From contig CAVPZS010000007.1 in the NCBI GenBank assembly GCA_963710275.1, positions 124,001-188,000 on the forward strand: a stretch of DNA of 64,000 nucleotides, written 5' to 3'. The notes under the pieces were generated by a model that worked only from the letters and a program-made list of their open reading frames with translations, did not search any database and was not told the DNA's origin. Numbering within the stretch: the stretch's first letter is position 1; every line of letters starts with the position of its first letter. The stretch is from Rhodoblastus sp963710275 (GTDB taxonomy: Bacteria > Pseudomonadota > Alphaproteobacteria > Rhizobiales > Beijerinckiaceae). A program made the position numbers and the translations under genes. This document shows positions 19,427 to 28,224 of the stretch, one piece after another.

Positions 19427-20401
19427 ATGACGGAACTGATGGCGGCTGCGCCTTCCCGGACCTGGACCGAAAACCTGCGCTCACTGGTCGCATCCGACCT
19501 CGACCGGGTCGTCGAAATCGACAGCGCCGCTTCGGGCCAGTCACGGCGCGGCTTTTTCGAAAATCGCCTGCAGGCCAGCCTGCGCGAGCCCTCCGCCTTC
19601 ATTTCCCTCGGACTTGTTGAAGACGAGGCGCTGCAGGGCTTTGTCATGGCGCAGCTTTTCGACGGCGAGTTCGGCGGCCGCGACAAAGTCGCGGCGCTGG
19701 ACGCGATCGCCATTGCAGAAAATGCGCGCGGCCATGGCGGCGGTCATGCGCTGCTGGGTGAACTGCGGCGCAAGGCGCGGGCGCGCGGCGCCCGCGAATT
19801 GCGCACCCAGGCGCTCTGGTCCGACCAGCCGCTGATCCACTTTCTCGCAACGGCGGGTTTTGCGCTCGGGCATCAACTCGTCCTCCAGCGGGCCTGTGCG
19901 AGGCGCACTGAGGAAATCGCCGCTGAAGAAACCGTTCCCGACGATAGCCCCGACCTTTCGTACGACCGCATTGCGGTCCGCTCGATGGCCACGAAGGACC
20001 TTCCGCTGGTCGTCGCCATCGATCGCCACATCACCCACGCCGATCGCGCCGGCTATTACCAGCGAAAAATCGGCGAGGCGCTGAATGAAAGCGGCATCCG
20101 CCTGTCGATGCTGGCCGAGATCGACCGGACGCCGGCCGGCTTCATCATGGCCCGGCTGGATTACGGCGAGTTTGGCGAGACCGCCGCAGAGGCCGTGCTG
20201 GACACGCTGGCGGTCGATCCCGAATTTGCCGGGCAGCATGTCGGCGGCGCGATGCTGCGGCAATTGCTCGCCAATCTGCAAGGCCTGCGGGTCGAGCGCA
20301 TTCGCACCGAACTGCGCTGGGACGAGCTGGAGCTCATGGCCTTCCTCAAGCGCCTGGGTTTTGAGCCCTCCCAGCGGCTGTGCATGGCTATGGCGCTGTG
20401 A
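19427..20401 (+). CDS. Tandem GNAT-family N-acetyltransferase (two domains)
   Basis: A 324-residue protein made of two GNAT domains, roughly residues 15-150 and 175-320. Each has the acetyl-CoA binding turn: IAIAENARGHGGGHALLGEL in the first and LAVDPEFAGQHVGGAMLRQL in the second. ATG 19427 is chosen because GAGG lies 7 bases upstream; an in-frame start at 19397 is possible. GNAT genes near benzoate clusters are known (badL of Rhodopseudomonas palustris), and GNATs there acetylate acyl-CoA ligases. A role in acetylating the benzoate-CoA ligase of this window is inference. Confidence 0.78.
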   Translation: MTELMAAAPSRTWTENLRSLVASDLDRVVEIDSAASGQSRRGFFENRLQASLREPSAFISLGLVEDEALQGFVMAQLFDGEFGGRDKVAALDAIAIAENARGHGGGHALLGELRRKARARGARELRTQALWSDQPLIHFLATAGFALGHQLVLQRACARRTEEIAAEETVPDDSPDLSYDRIAVRSMATKDLPLVVAIDRHITHADRAGYYQRKIGEALNESGIRLSMLAEIDRTPAGFIMARLDYGEFGETAAEAVLDTLAVDPEFAGQHVGGAMLRQLLANLQGLRVERIRTELRWDELELMAFLKRLGFEPSQRLCMAMAL

Positions 20402-20413
20402 GCCCCCGGGCCC

Positions 20414-20454
20414 TTGACCTATTTCGGCAAAAAAGCGCAATAATGCCGTTATTG
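20414..20454 (+). promoter_or_regulatory. Probable promoter with overlapping palindrome upstream of the GNAT-rrf2 pair
   Basis: A TTGACC -35 element (20414-20419) is followed after about 18-19 bases by AATAAT (20439-20444). Overlapping the -10 is an inverted repeat, CAATAA and TTATTG with a 5-base spacer (20438-20454). A repressor bound here would block the promoter of the second GNAT and the Rrf2 regulator, so autoregulation is possible. It could also be a stem-loop after the preceding gene, but no T-run follows. Confidence 0.45.
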
Positions 20455-20503
20455 GCGGCGTCGAACGGCAGGAATGCAAAAATAGATCATGCGGGAGGAC
20501 GCG

Positions 20504-20998
20504 ATGAACAGCCCCAAGGCGCCGGCCGAGGATATATTGCTCGGCCAGGTCGACATACGCACGGCCACGGCCAAGGACATCCCGTCCATCGTCAAGCTGG
20601 ACGAAAAGTCGACGGGCGTGGCCAAGAGCCAATATTGGCGACAACTCTACCATAATTTCGATGAGAACCGCGTCACCGGCCGCGCCTTCCTCGTCGCCGA
20701 GCAGGGCGGCCGCATCATCGGCTTCATCACCGGCGAAATCCGCGCCTTTGAATTTGGCGGCGAGCCTTGCGGCTGGGTGTTCTCGCTTGATGTCGACCAG
20801 GACAGCAGGGCCCACAGCGTGGGTACAAAACTGTTCGAAAGCCTGTGCGACACGTTCCGGCGCGCCGGCGTCACAAAGGTCCGGACCATGCTGGATCGCG
20901 GCAACCATCTCGTGCTCGATTTTTTCCGCGGGCAAGGGATGATGGCGGGGCCGTTCATTCAGCTGGAAAAAGACCTTGATGAAGAAAACCTGGATTAA
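20504..20998 (+). CDS. badL: GNAT-family N-acetyltransferase
   Basis: A 164-residue single-domain acetyltransferase (IRTATAKDIPSIVKLDEKST, VAEQGGRIIGFITGEI, VFSLDVDQDSRAHSVGTKLF, LDFFRGQGMMAGPFIQLEK). ATG 20504 has GGGAGG six bases upstream; ATG 20489 is a weaker choice. It lies directly before a BadM-like Rrf2 gene, the same order of functions as badL-badM in R. palustris; the symbol rests on that context only. Its 3' end runs into a 15-base tandem repeat that includes the stop codon. Confidence 0.72.
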   Translation: MNSPKAPAEDILLGQVDIRTATAKDIPSIVKLDEKSTGVAKSQYWRQLYHNFDENRVTGRAFLVAEQGGRIIGFITGEIRAFEFGGEPCGWVFSLDVDQDSRAHSVGTKLFESLCDTFRRAGVTKVRTMLDRGNHLVLDFFRGQGMMAGPFIQLEKDLDEENLD

Positions 20999-21028
20999 GA
21001 AGACCTGGATTAAGAAGACCTGGATCAG
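20984..21028 (+). repeat. 15-base tandem repeat, three copies, across the GNAT stop codon
   Basis: Units GAAAACCTGGATTAA, GAAGACCTGGATTAA and GAAGACCTGGATCAG follow head to tail. Each is five codons long and encodes E-(N/D)-L-D-stop, so copy changes keep the reading frame and the stop. A more diverged unit (AAAGACCTTGATGAA) precedes them inside the gene. The last copy runs into the AGGAAG before the rrf2 start. Confidence 0.85.
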
Positions 21029-21040
21029 GAAGTTTGGGCG

Positions 21041-21496
21041 ATGAAGTTACAAAAGGCGACCCTTTGCGGACTCTATGCCGTTCTTGAGCTCGCCGCTCAC
21101 CCGGATCAGCAGATTTCGGCCGCCGAGATCGCCGCCAAATACAACATCTCCCTCAATCATCTCGCCAAGGTCGTCCGCACGCTGGTCCATGCGAAACTGG
21201 TCGAATCCGTGCGCGGCGCCGGCGGCGGCTATACGTTCTGCGGCAACGCCAAGCGCTTGACCCTGCTCGACGTGATCGAACTGTTCGAGACGGTCGGGCG
21301 CGACGCCGAGGATTCCCCGCCATTGGACCAGGACGAGGGCCGCGCCCTGCACAATGTCCTGCGCGAGATCGACGACACCGCCATTTCCGCGCTTCGCGCG
21401 ATTTCCATCGCCACGCTGGTCAAGGTGATCGAGAAACGCAAACGCGAGGCGGCGACAGGCGGCAAGCTTTCCCGCTCGGCGGCGGGCGGCGCCTGA
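21041..21496 (+). CDS. badM: Rrf2-family transcriptional regulator, BadM-like
   Basis: A 151-residue Rrf2 protein: MKLQKATLCGLYAVLELAAH, winged helix AAEIAAKYNISLNHLAKVVR, then LVESVRGAGGGYTFCGNAKR and LTLLDVIELFETVG. It lacks the three clustered cysteines that bind an Fe-S cluster in IscR/NsrR, as is also true of BadM. BadM of R. palustris represses the benzoyl-CoA reductase operon, and this gene sits among homologous benzoyl-CoA genes and next to GNAT genes. It is therefore the best candidate regulator of the cluster. The ribosome site AGGAAG is formed by the end of the tandem repeat. Confidence 0.82.
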   Translation: MKLQKATLCGLYAVLELAAHPDQQISAAEIAAKYNISLNHLAKVVRTLVHAKLVESVRGAGGGYTFCGNAKRLTLLDVIELFETVGRDAEDSPPLDQDEGRALHNVLREIDDTAISALRAISIATLVKVIEKRKREAATGGKLSRSAAGGA

Positions 21497-21534
21497 CAGC
21501 CGGCATATTTCCACTTTCCAAGGTGACGACGCCT

Positions 21535-22752
21535 ATGGCCGATCCAGTCCGCATAAATGAAAAACCCGCGCGCCCCGCGAAATTCGTCTGGGACGACCCC
21601 TTCCTGCTTGACGACCAACTGACGGAAGACGAGCGCCTGATCCGCGACACCGCGCTGGCCTATGCTCAGGACAAGCTTCAGCCGCGCATCGTCGACGCCT
21701 ATCTCGACGAGAAGACCGATCGCGCCATTTTCAACGAGATGGGCGAACTCGGCCTGCTCGGCGTGACCGTGGCGGACGAATACGGCGGCGCCGGCGCCGG
21801 CTATGTCTCCTATGGCCTCGTCGCGCGCGAAGTCGAGCGCGTCGATTCCGGCTATCGCTCGATGATGAGCGTGCAGTCGTCGCTGGTGATGTACCCGATC
21901 GAGGCTTACGGCTCTGAAGCTCAGAAAAAGAAATTCCTGCCGAAGCTCGCCACCGGCGAATGGGTCGGCTGTTTCGGCCTCACCGAACCCGACGCGGGCT
22001 CCGATCCTGGCGGCATGAAGACCAGGGCCGAAAAGGTCGCCGACGGTTACAGGCTCGTCGGCTCGAAAATGTGGATCTCCAATTCGCCGATCGCCGACGT
22101 CTTCGTGGTGTGGGCGAAGTCGGCGGCGCATGACGGGCAGATCCGCGGCTTCGTGCTGGAAAAAGGCATGAAGGGGCTCTCCGCCCCAAAGATCGGCGGC
22201 AAGCTCAGTTTGCGCGCCTCGATCACCGGCGAGATCGTGATGGACGGCGTGATCGCTCCGGAGGAAAATCTGCTGCCGCACGCCTCCGGCCTCGCCGGCC
22301 CCTTCGGCTGCCTCAACCGCGCGCGCTACGGCATTTCCTGGGGCGTGATGGGCGCGGCCGAAGATTGCTGGCGCCGCGCGCGAAACTACACGCTGGAGCG
22401 CAAGCAGTTCGGGCGTCCGCTGGCGGCGACGCAACTGGTGCAGAAAAAACTCGCGGACATGCAGACGGAAATCGCGCTCGGACTACAGGCGTCGCTGCGC
22501 GTGGGGCGCCTGTTCGACGAGGGCCGGATGGCGCCGGAGATGATCTCGATCGTCAAGCGCAACAATTGCGGCAAGGCGCTGGACATCGCCCGCGTCGCCC
22601 GCGACATGCACGGCGGCAACGGCATCCAGATCGAATATCACGTGATGCGCCACGCCGCGAACCTCGAGACGGTCAACACCTACGAGGGAACGCATGATGT
22701 TCACGCGCTGATCCTTGGCCGCGCGCAGACGGGATTGCAGGCGTTCTTCTGA
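21535..22752 (+). CDS. gcdH: Glutaryl-CoA dehydrogenase
   Basis: An intact FAD flavoenzyme of the acyl-CoA dehydrogenase family, about 405 residues, converting glutaryl-CoA to crotonyl-CoA and CO2. Diagnostic GcdH features: FVWDDPFLLDDQLTEDERLI at the N-terminus, MSVQSSLVMYPIEAYGSE, CFGLTEPDAGSDPGGMKTRA, MWISNSPIADVFVVWAK, RARYGISWGVMGAAEDCWRR and the catalytic glutamate in NLETVNTYEGTHDVHALILG. It serves the lower benzoyl-CoA pathway (pimeloyl-type intermediates to glutaryl-CoA) and equally lysine breakdown, whose genes lie just upstream. The start at 21535 (ATG) is favoured; a GTG at 21523 is an alternative. Confidence 0.93.
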   Translation: MADPVRINEKPARPAKFVWDDPFLLDDQLTEDERLIRDTALAYAQDKLQPRIVDAYLDEKTDRAIFNEMGELGLLGVTVADEYGGAGAGYVSYGLVAREVERVDSGYRSMMSVQSSLVMYPIEAYGSEAQKKKFLPKLATGEWVGCFGLTEPDAGSDPGGMKTRAEKVADGYRLVGSKMWISNSPIADVFVVWAKSAAHDGQIRGFVLEKGMKGLSAPKIGGKLSLRASITGEIVMDGVIAPEENLLPHASGLAGPFGCLNRARYGISWGVMGAAEDCWRRARNYTLERKQFGRPLAATQLVQKKLADMQTEIALGLQASLRVGRLFDEGRMAPEMISIVKRNNCGKALDIARVARDMHGGNGIQIEYHVMRHAANLETVNTYEGTHDVHALILGRAQTGLQAFF

Positions 22753-22756
22753 GAGC

Positions 22757-23275
22757 TCACTCCGAATAGACGGGCGGGTCCGGGTCCTCGTCCCAGCCTT
22801 TCGCCGGCTCGGCGAATTTCGCGAGCCATTCGTCGACCCAGGCGACATGCTGGCGCTCTTCCCCGGCAAATTCCGCGGCCAGCTTGCGCACCTGCGGGTC
22901 GGCGTTCGTCGCCGCGATCGCCTCGAAGAAGCGGACCGCCCGCAACTCGCTGGCGCGCGCCAGTTCGAGCGCCTGATGCGGCGTCATGAGATAATGCAGA
23001 TCCTCGAAATCGATCGCCTCGGGGCCGGAGGGACCGGTCCAGGATGGCTGCGGCGGCAATTCCGACGACGCAGCGGCGACGTTCGCGTCGCTTGCCTGCT
23101 GCGCGATCTCGTCATGATGATGGGCCTCGATCTGCGCCATCTTGCGAAAGATCCCGGCGATCTCGCGATTGTTGTGCACATCCATCTGGTCGGCCAGAAG
23201 AGCGTAGCGTTCGCTGGCCTCAGTTTCGATCGCCAGCGCCTGCACGTAAAACGCGGCCACGGATAACGTACTCAT
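22757..23275 (-). CDS. Ferritin-like (rubrerythrin-type) diiron protein coupled to korB
   Basis: A 172-residue four-helix protein. Two E..ExxH pairs are visible: ALAIETEASERY with AQIEAHHHDEI, and ARASELRAVRFFEA with GEERQHVAWVD, the ligand pattern of diiron ferritin-like proteins. Its ATG (23273-23275) overlaps the TGA of korB, so it should be translated with the oxygen-sensitive ferredoxin oxidoreductase. Such proteins detoxify peroxide or O2 or handle iron; protection of KorAB or of benzoyl-CoA reductase is inference. Without correcting the korB frameshift it reads as a false fusion to KorB. Confidence 0.78.
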   Translation of the reverse strand: MSTLSVAAFYVQALAIETEASERYALLADQMDVHNNREIAGIFRKMAQIEAHHHDEIAQQASDANVAAASSELPPQPSWTGPSGPEAIDFEDLHYLMTPHQALELARASELRAVRFFEAIAATNADPQVRKLAAEFAGEERQHVAWVDEWLAKFAEPAKGWDEDPDPPVYSE

Positions 23276-24112
23276 AAAGCGAACTCCGCTTCGAGATGCG
23301 AGGCCGGCAGGTCCGCCAGCGGCCGCGGCTGGAACGGGTGGCCGCTTGCCGCGATAGAGCACGCCGATGTTGAAGCCGTCGTCGGTCATCAGGCGGCGCG
23401 CCGCGCGGCCGGGATCGTCAGTTTCCGGCACGATAGCATTATGCATCAGGTCTTTCCAGCCGCGCTGCTGGTCGGGGCGGAAGGTCACGCAGGGGCTCAG
23501 GATCTGCACGAAGGAAAAGCCCGGCGTCCTGATCGCCTCGCAGATCAGCTTCGCGCAGCCGCCGATGTCGCCGGAAAAGGCGCGGGCGATGAAATTGGCG
23601 CCCGAAGCCAGCGCGATGACCAGCGGATGGAACGGGCTCAGGCCGGTGCCGCCCGGGGCGATGGCGGTGTCCCAGTCGGGCTCGGTCGTCGGCGAGGGCT
23701 GGCCCTTGGTCATGCCGTAGATGCGATTGTCCATGACGATATAGGTCACGTCGACATTGCGGCGGCAGGCGTGCAGGAAATGATTGCCGCCGATGGAAAA
23801 ACCGTCGCCGTCGCCGCTGGCGACCAGCACGGTGAGGTCGGGCCGCGCGACCTTGAGGCCGGTCGCCGTGGCCAGCGAGCGGCCATGGACGCCGTGAAAG
23901 CCGTAGCAATTGGTGTAGGCGGGAATGCGCGAGGAACAGCCGATGCCCGACACCACCGCGACATCTTTGGGCGGCAGCGCGAGTTCCGCCAGGGCGCGCT
24001 GCAGGGAGACCAGCACGGAATGGTCGCCGCAACCGGGACACCAGACCGGCTTGACGTCGGACTTGTAGTCGGCCGGTTTGAAGGCGCGCTCGGCGCTCGG
24101 GACCATGTTCAT
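23272..24112 (-). CDS. korB: 2-oxoacid (2-oxoglutarate):ferredoxin oxidoreductase, beta subunit
   Basis: Thiamine-diphosphate subunit of KorAB, which oxidises 2-oxoglutarate to succinyl-CoA and reduces ferredoxin. Visible: the cluster/TPP motif VWCPGCGDHSVLVSLQRAL, GIGCSSRIPAYTNCYGFHGV, VASGDGDGFSIGGNHFLHAC and VMDNRIYGMTKGQPSPTT. One frameshift near 23335 must be corrected; then the protein ends PLADLPASHLEAEFAL and its TGA overlaps the next gene. Its ATG overlaps the korA stop. In Thauera this enzyme supplies reduced ferredoxin to benzoyl-CoA reductase, which fits the divergent bcr operon here. Confidence 0.9.
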
Positions 24113-25846
24113 GACTGTGCTCCCTGCAGGAGATATCGCACCGATTTCGCCCGGCCGGAACGGCAGGGGACCGGGGCGATGGATCGGAACGACCTCGCCG
24201 GGAAGATCGTAATGCGCGCGCAAAAAGCGCCAGAACTGGCCGGAATGGCTTTGCTCGATGACAGCACGCGCTTTGCGCCGGCCAGCGCCGCCGCGAGTTT
24301 GGCCGGTTGCGCCGGCGCGATCAGGCGCAGGGCGATCAGCCGGACCTTCATGCCGGTTGTTCGCGCGGCGGCGACGGCTTCGCGCAATGGGCGCCGTCGA
24401 CGATCCCCAGGTCACCACCGCCAGTTCGCCGTCGCCGTCGATCTCGGCCCAGAGGTCGCCATAGTCGAAATCCTCGATCTTGCGCCGCCGCTTGTCCAGT
24501 CTGCGCGATATGGTCGGCGGCCTGGCTCGACGGCGCGCCGCGCTCGTTATGGGTCAATCCGTCCGCCGTGTACTGGCCGCCTTCGACGCCCGGAATGGCC
24601 ATCGGCGGAGACGCCCGACTCGGTCAGGGCGTAACGGGCATAGCGGCTTTCGCCGCCCCGCCACGCAAGCCTTTGGGCGGGGAATGTCACGTCTCGAGGA
24701 CGGTCGATGACCACGCGCGCCTGGCCGATCGATTGGTCGGAGAGCATGATCGCCGGCGTCTGCAAGCGTTTCGGCGAGATGCACGGCCCATTGCGTGGTG
24801 GGCAGGCAGTCGGCGACGTCGAGCGGCGCGACGACGACATGCGGCGCGTCGCCATGCAGGCCATAGACCGCGATGTTCAGGTCGCTCTGCTCGGACTTGG
24901 TCGCGATGCCGGTCGAGGGGCCGCTGCGCATGACGTCGACGACGACCAGCGGCGTCTCCGAGGCGACGGCGAGGCCAAGCGACTCGATCATCAGCGACAG
25001 GCCGGGGCCAGCGGTCGCGGTCAGCGAGGCAACGCCGCCGAAACTGGCGCCGATCAGCATGTTGATCGACGCCAGTTCATCCTCCGCCTGCACCAGCACG
25101 CCGCCGCATTGCTGCAGCGCCGGCGCCATCCATTCGAGAATTTCGGTCGCCGGCGTGATCGGATAGCCGGCGACGAACTTGACGCCGCCCTTGATCGCGC
25201 CAAATCCGGTCGCCTCATTGCCGGTGAGCGACCAGCGATGCGGCGGGGACCTCCGAGGGAAGGAGCGATTCTTGCGCCGGGAGCGATGTCCTGCGCGGCG
25301 GCCGAGCCCATTAAAACCGCGCGTTCGCTGGCGGCCATCGCCTCCGGTTTTTTCCGCCCGATCGATTCCGCGACCGCCGCGACGATGGCGTTTTCCGGCA
25401 GCCCGATCAGCCGCGCCAGCGCGCCGAGCGCGACCATGGAGACGCGGCCGCCCGGTATGGACTTGACGAGTTTGGCCCAAGGCGACATGCGCGATCCGCG
25501 CCCCGGTCGCGACCAGAAACTCCGGCGTCTCGCCCGCCTGGGGATCGGCGAGAATGATGCTGTCGCCGTCGAGCGGCAGTTCGGCGGCGAAGCGCTGGAT
25601 ATTCTCGAAATCCAGCGCGACCAGCACGTCGAAACGGTCGCCATGCGACAGCACCGGACGCGCCCCCAGCCGCAGCATCGCCGCCGCCTCCCCGCCGCGA
25701 ATCTGCGGGCCGGTCGAACGCGTCATCAGGCCATAGAGACCGCAACTGGTCGCGGCGTCGAGCAGGGTCTGGCCCGCGGTCATCACGCCGGCGCCGCCGG
25801 AACCGGTCAGCACGATCGAAAGCGTGGAGCAGAGAGCGTCCGTCAT
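24109..25846 (-). CDS. korA: 2-oxoacid (2-oxoglutarate):ferredoxin oxidoreductase, fused gamma-alpha subunit, frameshifted
   Basis: The N-terminal third is a gamma domain (STLSIVLTGSGGAGVMTAGQ, TRSTGPQIRGGEAAAMLRLG); the rest is the alpha/pyrimidine-binding domain (NEATGFGAIKGGVKFVAGYP then ITPATEILEWMAP, LTATAGPGLSLMIESLGLAV, VVVDVMRSGPSTGIATKSEQ). The fused order is that of KorA in anaerobic benzoate degraders. At least four frame changes occur (near 25490, 25245, 24770-24550 and 24250-24400). The rebuilt length is about 579 residues. It is divergent from had, with 188 bases between the two starts that carry a copy of the shared operator-like motif. Confidence 0.88.
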
Positions 25847-25939
25847 GGCGTTTCACCCTTCATGGCGCATTCCTCACGCAGGTTTTCCTGCCCTGATTTT
25901 TTATTGGCGGGGACTCGTGAAATCGCGCTTGCCAAATAT

Positions 25940-25957
25940 GCATTTGAATACTAATTT
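25940..25957 (+). promoter_or_regulatory. Copy of the shared benzoyl-CoA cluster motif (korA/had divergent promoter)
   Basis: GCATTTGAATACTAATTT, located about 90 bases from each start codon in the interval between korA (leftward) and had-oah-dch-bcr (rightward). It matches the sites at 19378, 34516 and 37565 in a G(C/T)AT-N4-ATAC-N2-ATTT pattern. Probable operator for the anaerobic operon. Confidence 0.5.
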
Positions 25958-26034
25958 ACCAAATAAGAAGAACGACGGCAACAGGCAAAAGCGCGCCGCC
26001 AGGGGAAGTCCGGAAACGTCAATCGGGAAACGCC

Positions 26035-27106
26035 ATGAACGAGCAAATTTCTGCGCGTCGCTGGGTGATGACCGCTGTGGGCCAGCCCATGGTCGAGGAG
26101 ACTTTCCGGCCCGATCCGGCGCCGGGCGAGGTCGTCGTCGCCATCGCCGGCTGCGGCGTCTGCCATACCGATCTCGGCTATCTCTACGATGGCGTGCGCA
26201 CCAACCACACCATGCCGCTGACGCTCGGCCATGAAATTTCCGGCCGCGTCGCCGCGGCGGGCGCCGGCGCCGAAAGCCTGGATCGGGCGGGCCGTCATCA
26301 TCCCCGCCGTGCTGCCCTGCGGCGAATGCGCCGAATGCAAGCGCGGACGGCCCAACATCTGCCGCAAGCAGAAAATGCCCGGCAATGACATCCACGGCGG
26401 CTTCGGCAGCCATATCGTCGTACCCTCACGCGGCTTGTGCGCGATCGACGAGGCGCGGCTGGCGAAGGCCGGGCTGTCGCTCGCCGATGTCAGCGTCGTC
26501 GCCGACGCCGTGACCACGCCTTACCAGGCCGTGCTCCGCGCCGAAGTGAAGCCTGGCTCCCTCGCCATCGTCATCGGCGTCGGCGGCGTCGGCGGCTATT
26601 CCGCGCAGATCGCCAAGGCGTTCGGCGCGACGGTCGTCGCCATCGATGTCGACGCGGCCAAGCTCGCCATGATCGGCGAGCGCGTCGCAGCATTGACGCT
26701 CAACGCGCGCGACCACGACCTGAAGGGCCTCAAGACCGAGATCACCGCATTCTGCAAGGCGCACAATCTGCCGCTGACCGAATGGACCATCTTCGAATGT
26801 TCCGGCACGGCGGCCGGGCAGACCACGGCGTTCGGCCTCCTCACCTTTGGCGCCACGCTGGCCGTGGTCGGCTTCACCATGGACCGGGTGGAAGTGCGGC
26901 TGTCGAACCTGATGGCCTTCGACGCCCGCGCCATCGGCAATTGGGGATGCCCGCCCGAGCTTTATCCCGGGGCGCTCGATCTCGTCCTCGATGGCCGGAT
27001 CGACCTCAAGCCCTTCATCGAACAGCGTGCGCTCGCCGACATCAACGCGGTTTTTTCCGAGGCGCATGGGCACAAGCTGACGCGCCGCGCCATTCTCGTT
27101 CCCTGA
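26035..27106 (+). CDS. had: 6-hydroxycyclohex-1-ene-1-carbonyl-CoA dehydrogenase, one frameshift
   Basis: A zinc-dependent medium-chain alcohol dehydrogenase that oxidises 6-hydroxycyclohex-1-ene-1-carbonyl-CoA to the 6-oxo compound, following benzoyl-CoA reduction and hydration. Visible: catalytic zinc site CGVCHTDLGYLYDGVRTNH, GHEISGRV, structural zinc cysteines CGECAECKRGRPNICRKQ, MPGNDIHGGFGSHIVVPS and the NAD fold GVGGVGGYSAQIAKAFGATV. The single frame change lies near 26285. It opens the rightward operon had-oah-dch-bcrCBAD-ferredoxin. This order and set of functions are those of the Thauera type, not the R. palustris bad type. Confidence 0.92.
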
Positions 27107-27119
27107 GAGGATTTCTCCC

Positions 27120-28224
27120 ATGTCGAAACATCTTGTCGATCACGACATCGTGCCGTTCTCGAGCGTTCCCGGCGTTCGCTACGAAATGCGGCCGGCGAAA
27201 ACGCCCGACGGCAAGCCCGTCGCCGGCCTGTTCAACGCCTGGATCATTCTCGACAATCCCAGCCAGTTCAATTCCTACACCACCGAGATGGTCAAGGGCG
27301 TGATCCGCGCCTTCCGCGCCGCCTCCAACGCGCGCGACGTCGTCGCCGTCGTCTTCACAGGCGTCGGCGACAAGGCGTTCTGCACCGGCGGCAACACCAA
27401 GGAATATGCCGAATATTACGCCGGCAATCCGCAGGAATACCGCCAATACATGCGGCTGTTCAACGACATGGTCTCCGCGATCCTGGGCTGCGACAAGCCG
27501 GTGATCTGCCGGGTCAATGGCATGCGCATCGGCGGCGGCCAGGAAATCGGCATGGCCTGCGATTTCACCATCACCCAGGATCTGGCGCGTTTCGGCCAGG
27601 CCGGCCCCAAGCACGGCTCCGCCGCGATCGGCGGCGCCACCGACTTCCTGCCGCTGATGGTCGGCGCAGAACGGGCGATGGAATCCGGCACGCTCTGCGA
27701 ACCCTGGTCGGCGCACAAGGCCTATCGTCTCGGCGTGGCGCTCGACATCGTCCCGGCGCTGAAGGTCGATGGCGAATTCGTCGCCAATCCGCTGGTCGAG
27801 ACCGAGCGCTATCTCGATAGCTATGGCCGCATCGTCCACGGCGAGCCCAAGACCGGCGAGGCGCTCAAGGCCGGCAAGGCGCTGGTTGCGCGCGGCGTCG
27901 TGGACTTGTCGCTGCTCGACGAAAAGGTCGAGGCGCTGTGCACGAAACTGATGCTGACCTTCCCGGAGTGCCTGACGAAAAGCTTCGAGGAATTGCGCAA
28001 GCCGAAGATCGCCGCCTGGAACGCCAACAAGGAAGACAGTCGCGCCTGGCTGGCGCTGAACATGATGAACGAGGCCCGCGCCGGCTTCCGCGCCTTCAAT
28101 GAAGGCCCCAGGGACCATCGCGAAATCGACTTCGTCGCCCTGCGCCAGGCGCTGGCGCAAGGCGCGCCCTGGACCGAGGCGATGATCGAGGACCTTGTTC
28201 CCGAAGGCCGGGACTGCGGCATGA
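27120..28224 (+). CDS. oah: 6-oxocyclohex-1-ene-1-carbonyl-CoA hydrolase (ring opening)
   Basis: A crotonase-family hydrolase that adds two waters and opens the ring to 3-hydroxypimelyl-CoA. Signature stretches: LFNAWIILDNPSQFNSYTTE, VFTGVGDKAFCTGGNTKEYA, RVNGMRIGGGQEIGMACDFT and GQAGPKHGSAAIGGATDFLP. It begins 13 bases after had. As read, the frame continues into dch (a 622-residue product). Removing one G from the run near 28209-28212 would give ..PEGRTAA and a TGA at 28222-28224 overlapping the dch ATG; this end is reported here. Separate genes are the rule in known bacteria. Confidence 0.9.

Noticed and set aside
22757..24418. A single KorB-ferritin-like fusion protein
   Set aside because: Correcting one base near 23335 gives the normal KorB end and a TGA overlapping a good ATG, so two genes are more likely.
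23441..24634. A 397-residue plus-strand frame opposite korB/korA
   Set aside because: Antisense shadow of a well-conserved gene, with low-complexity composition.
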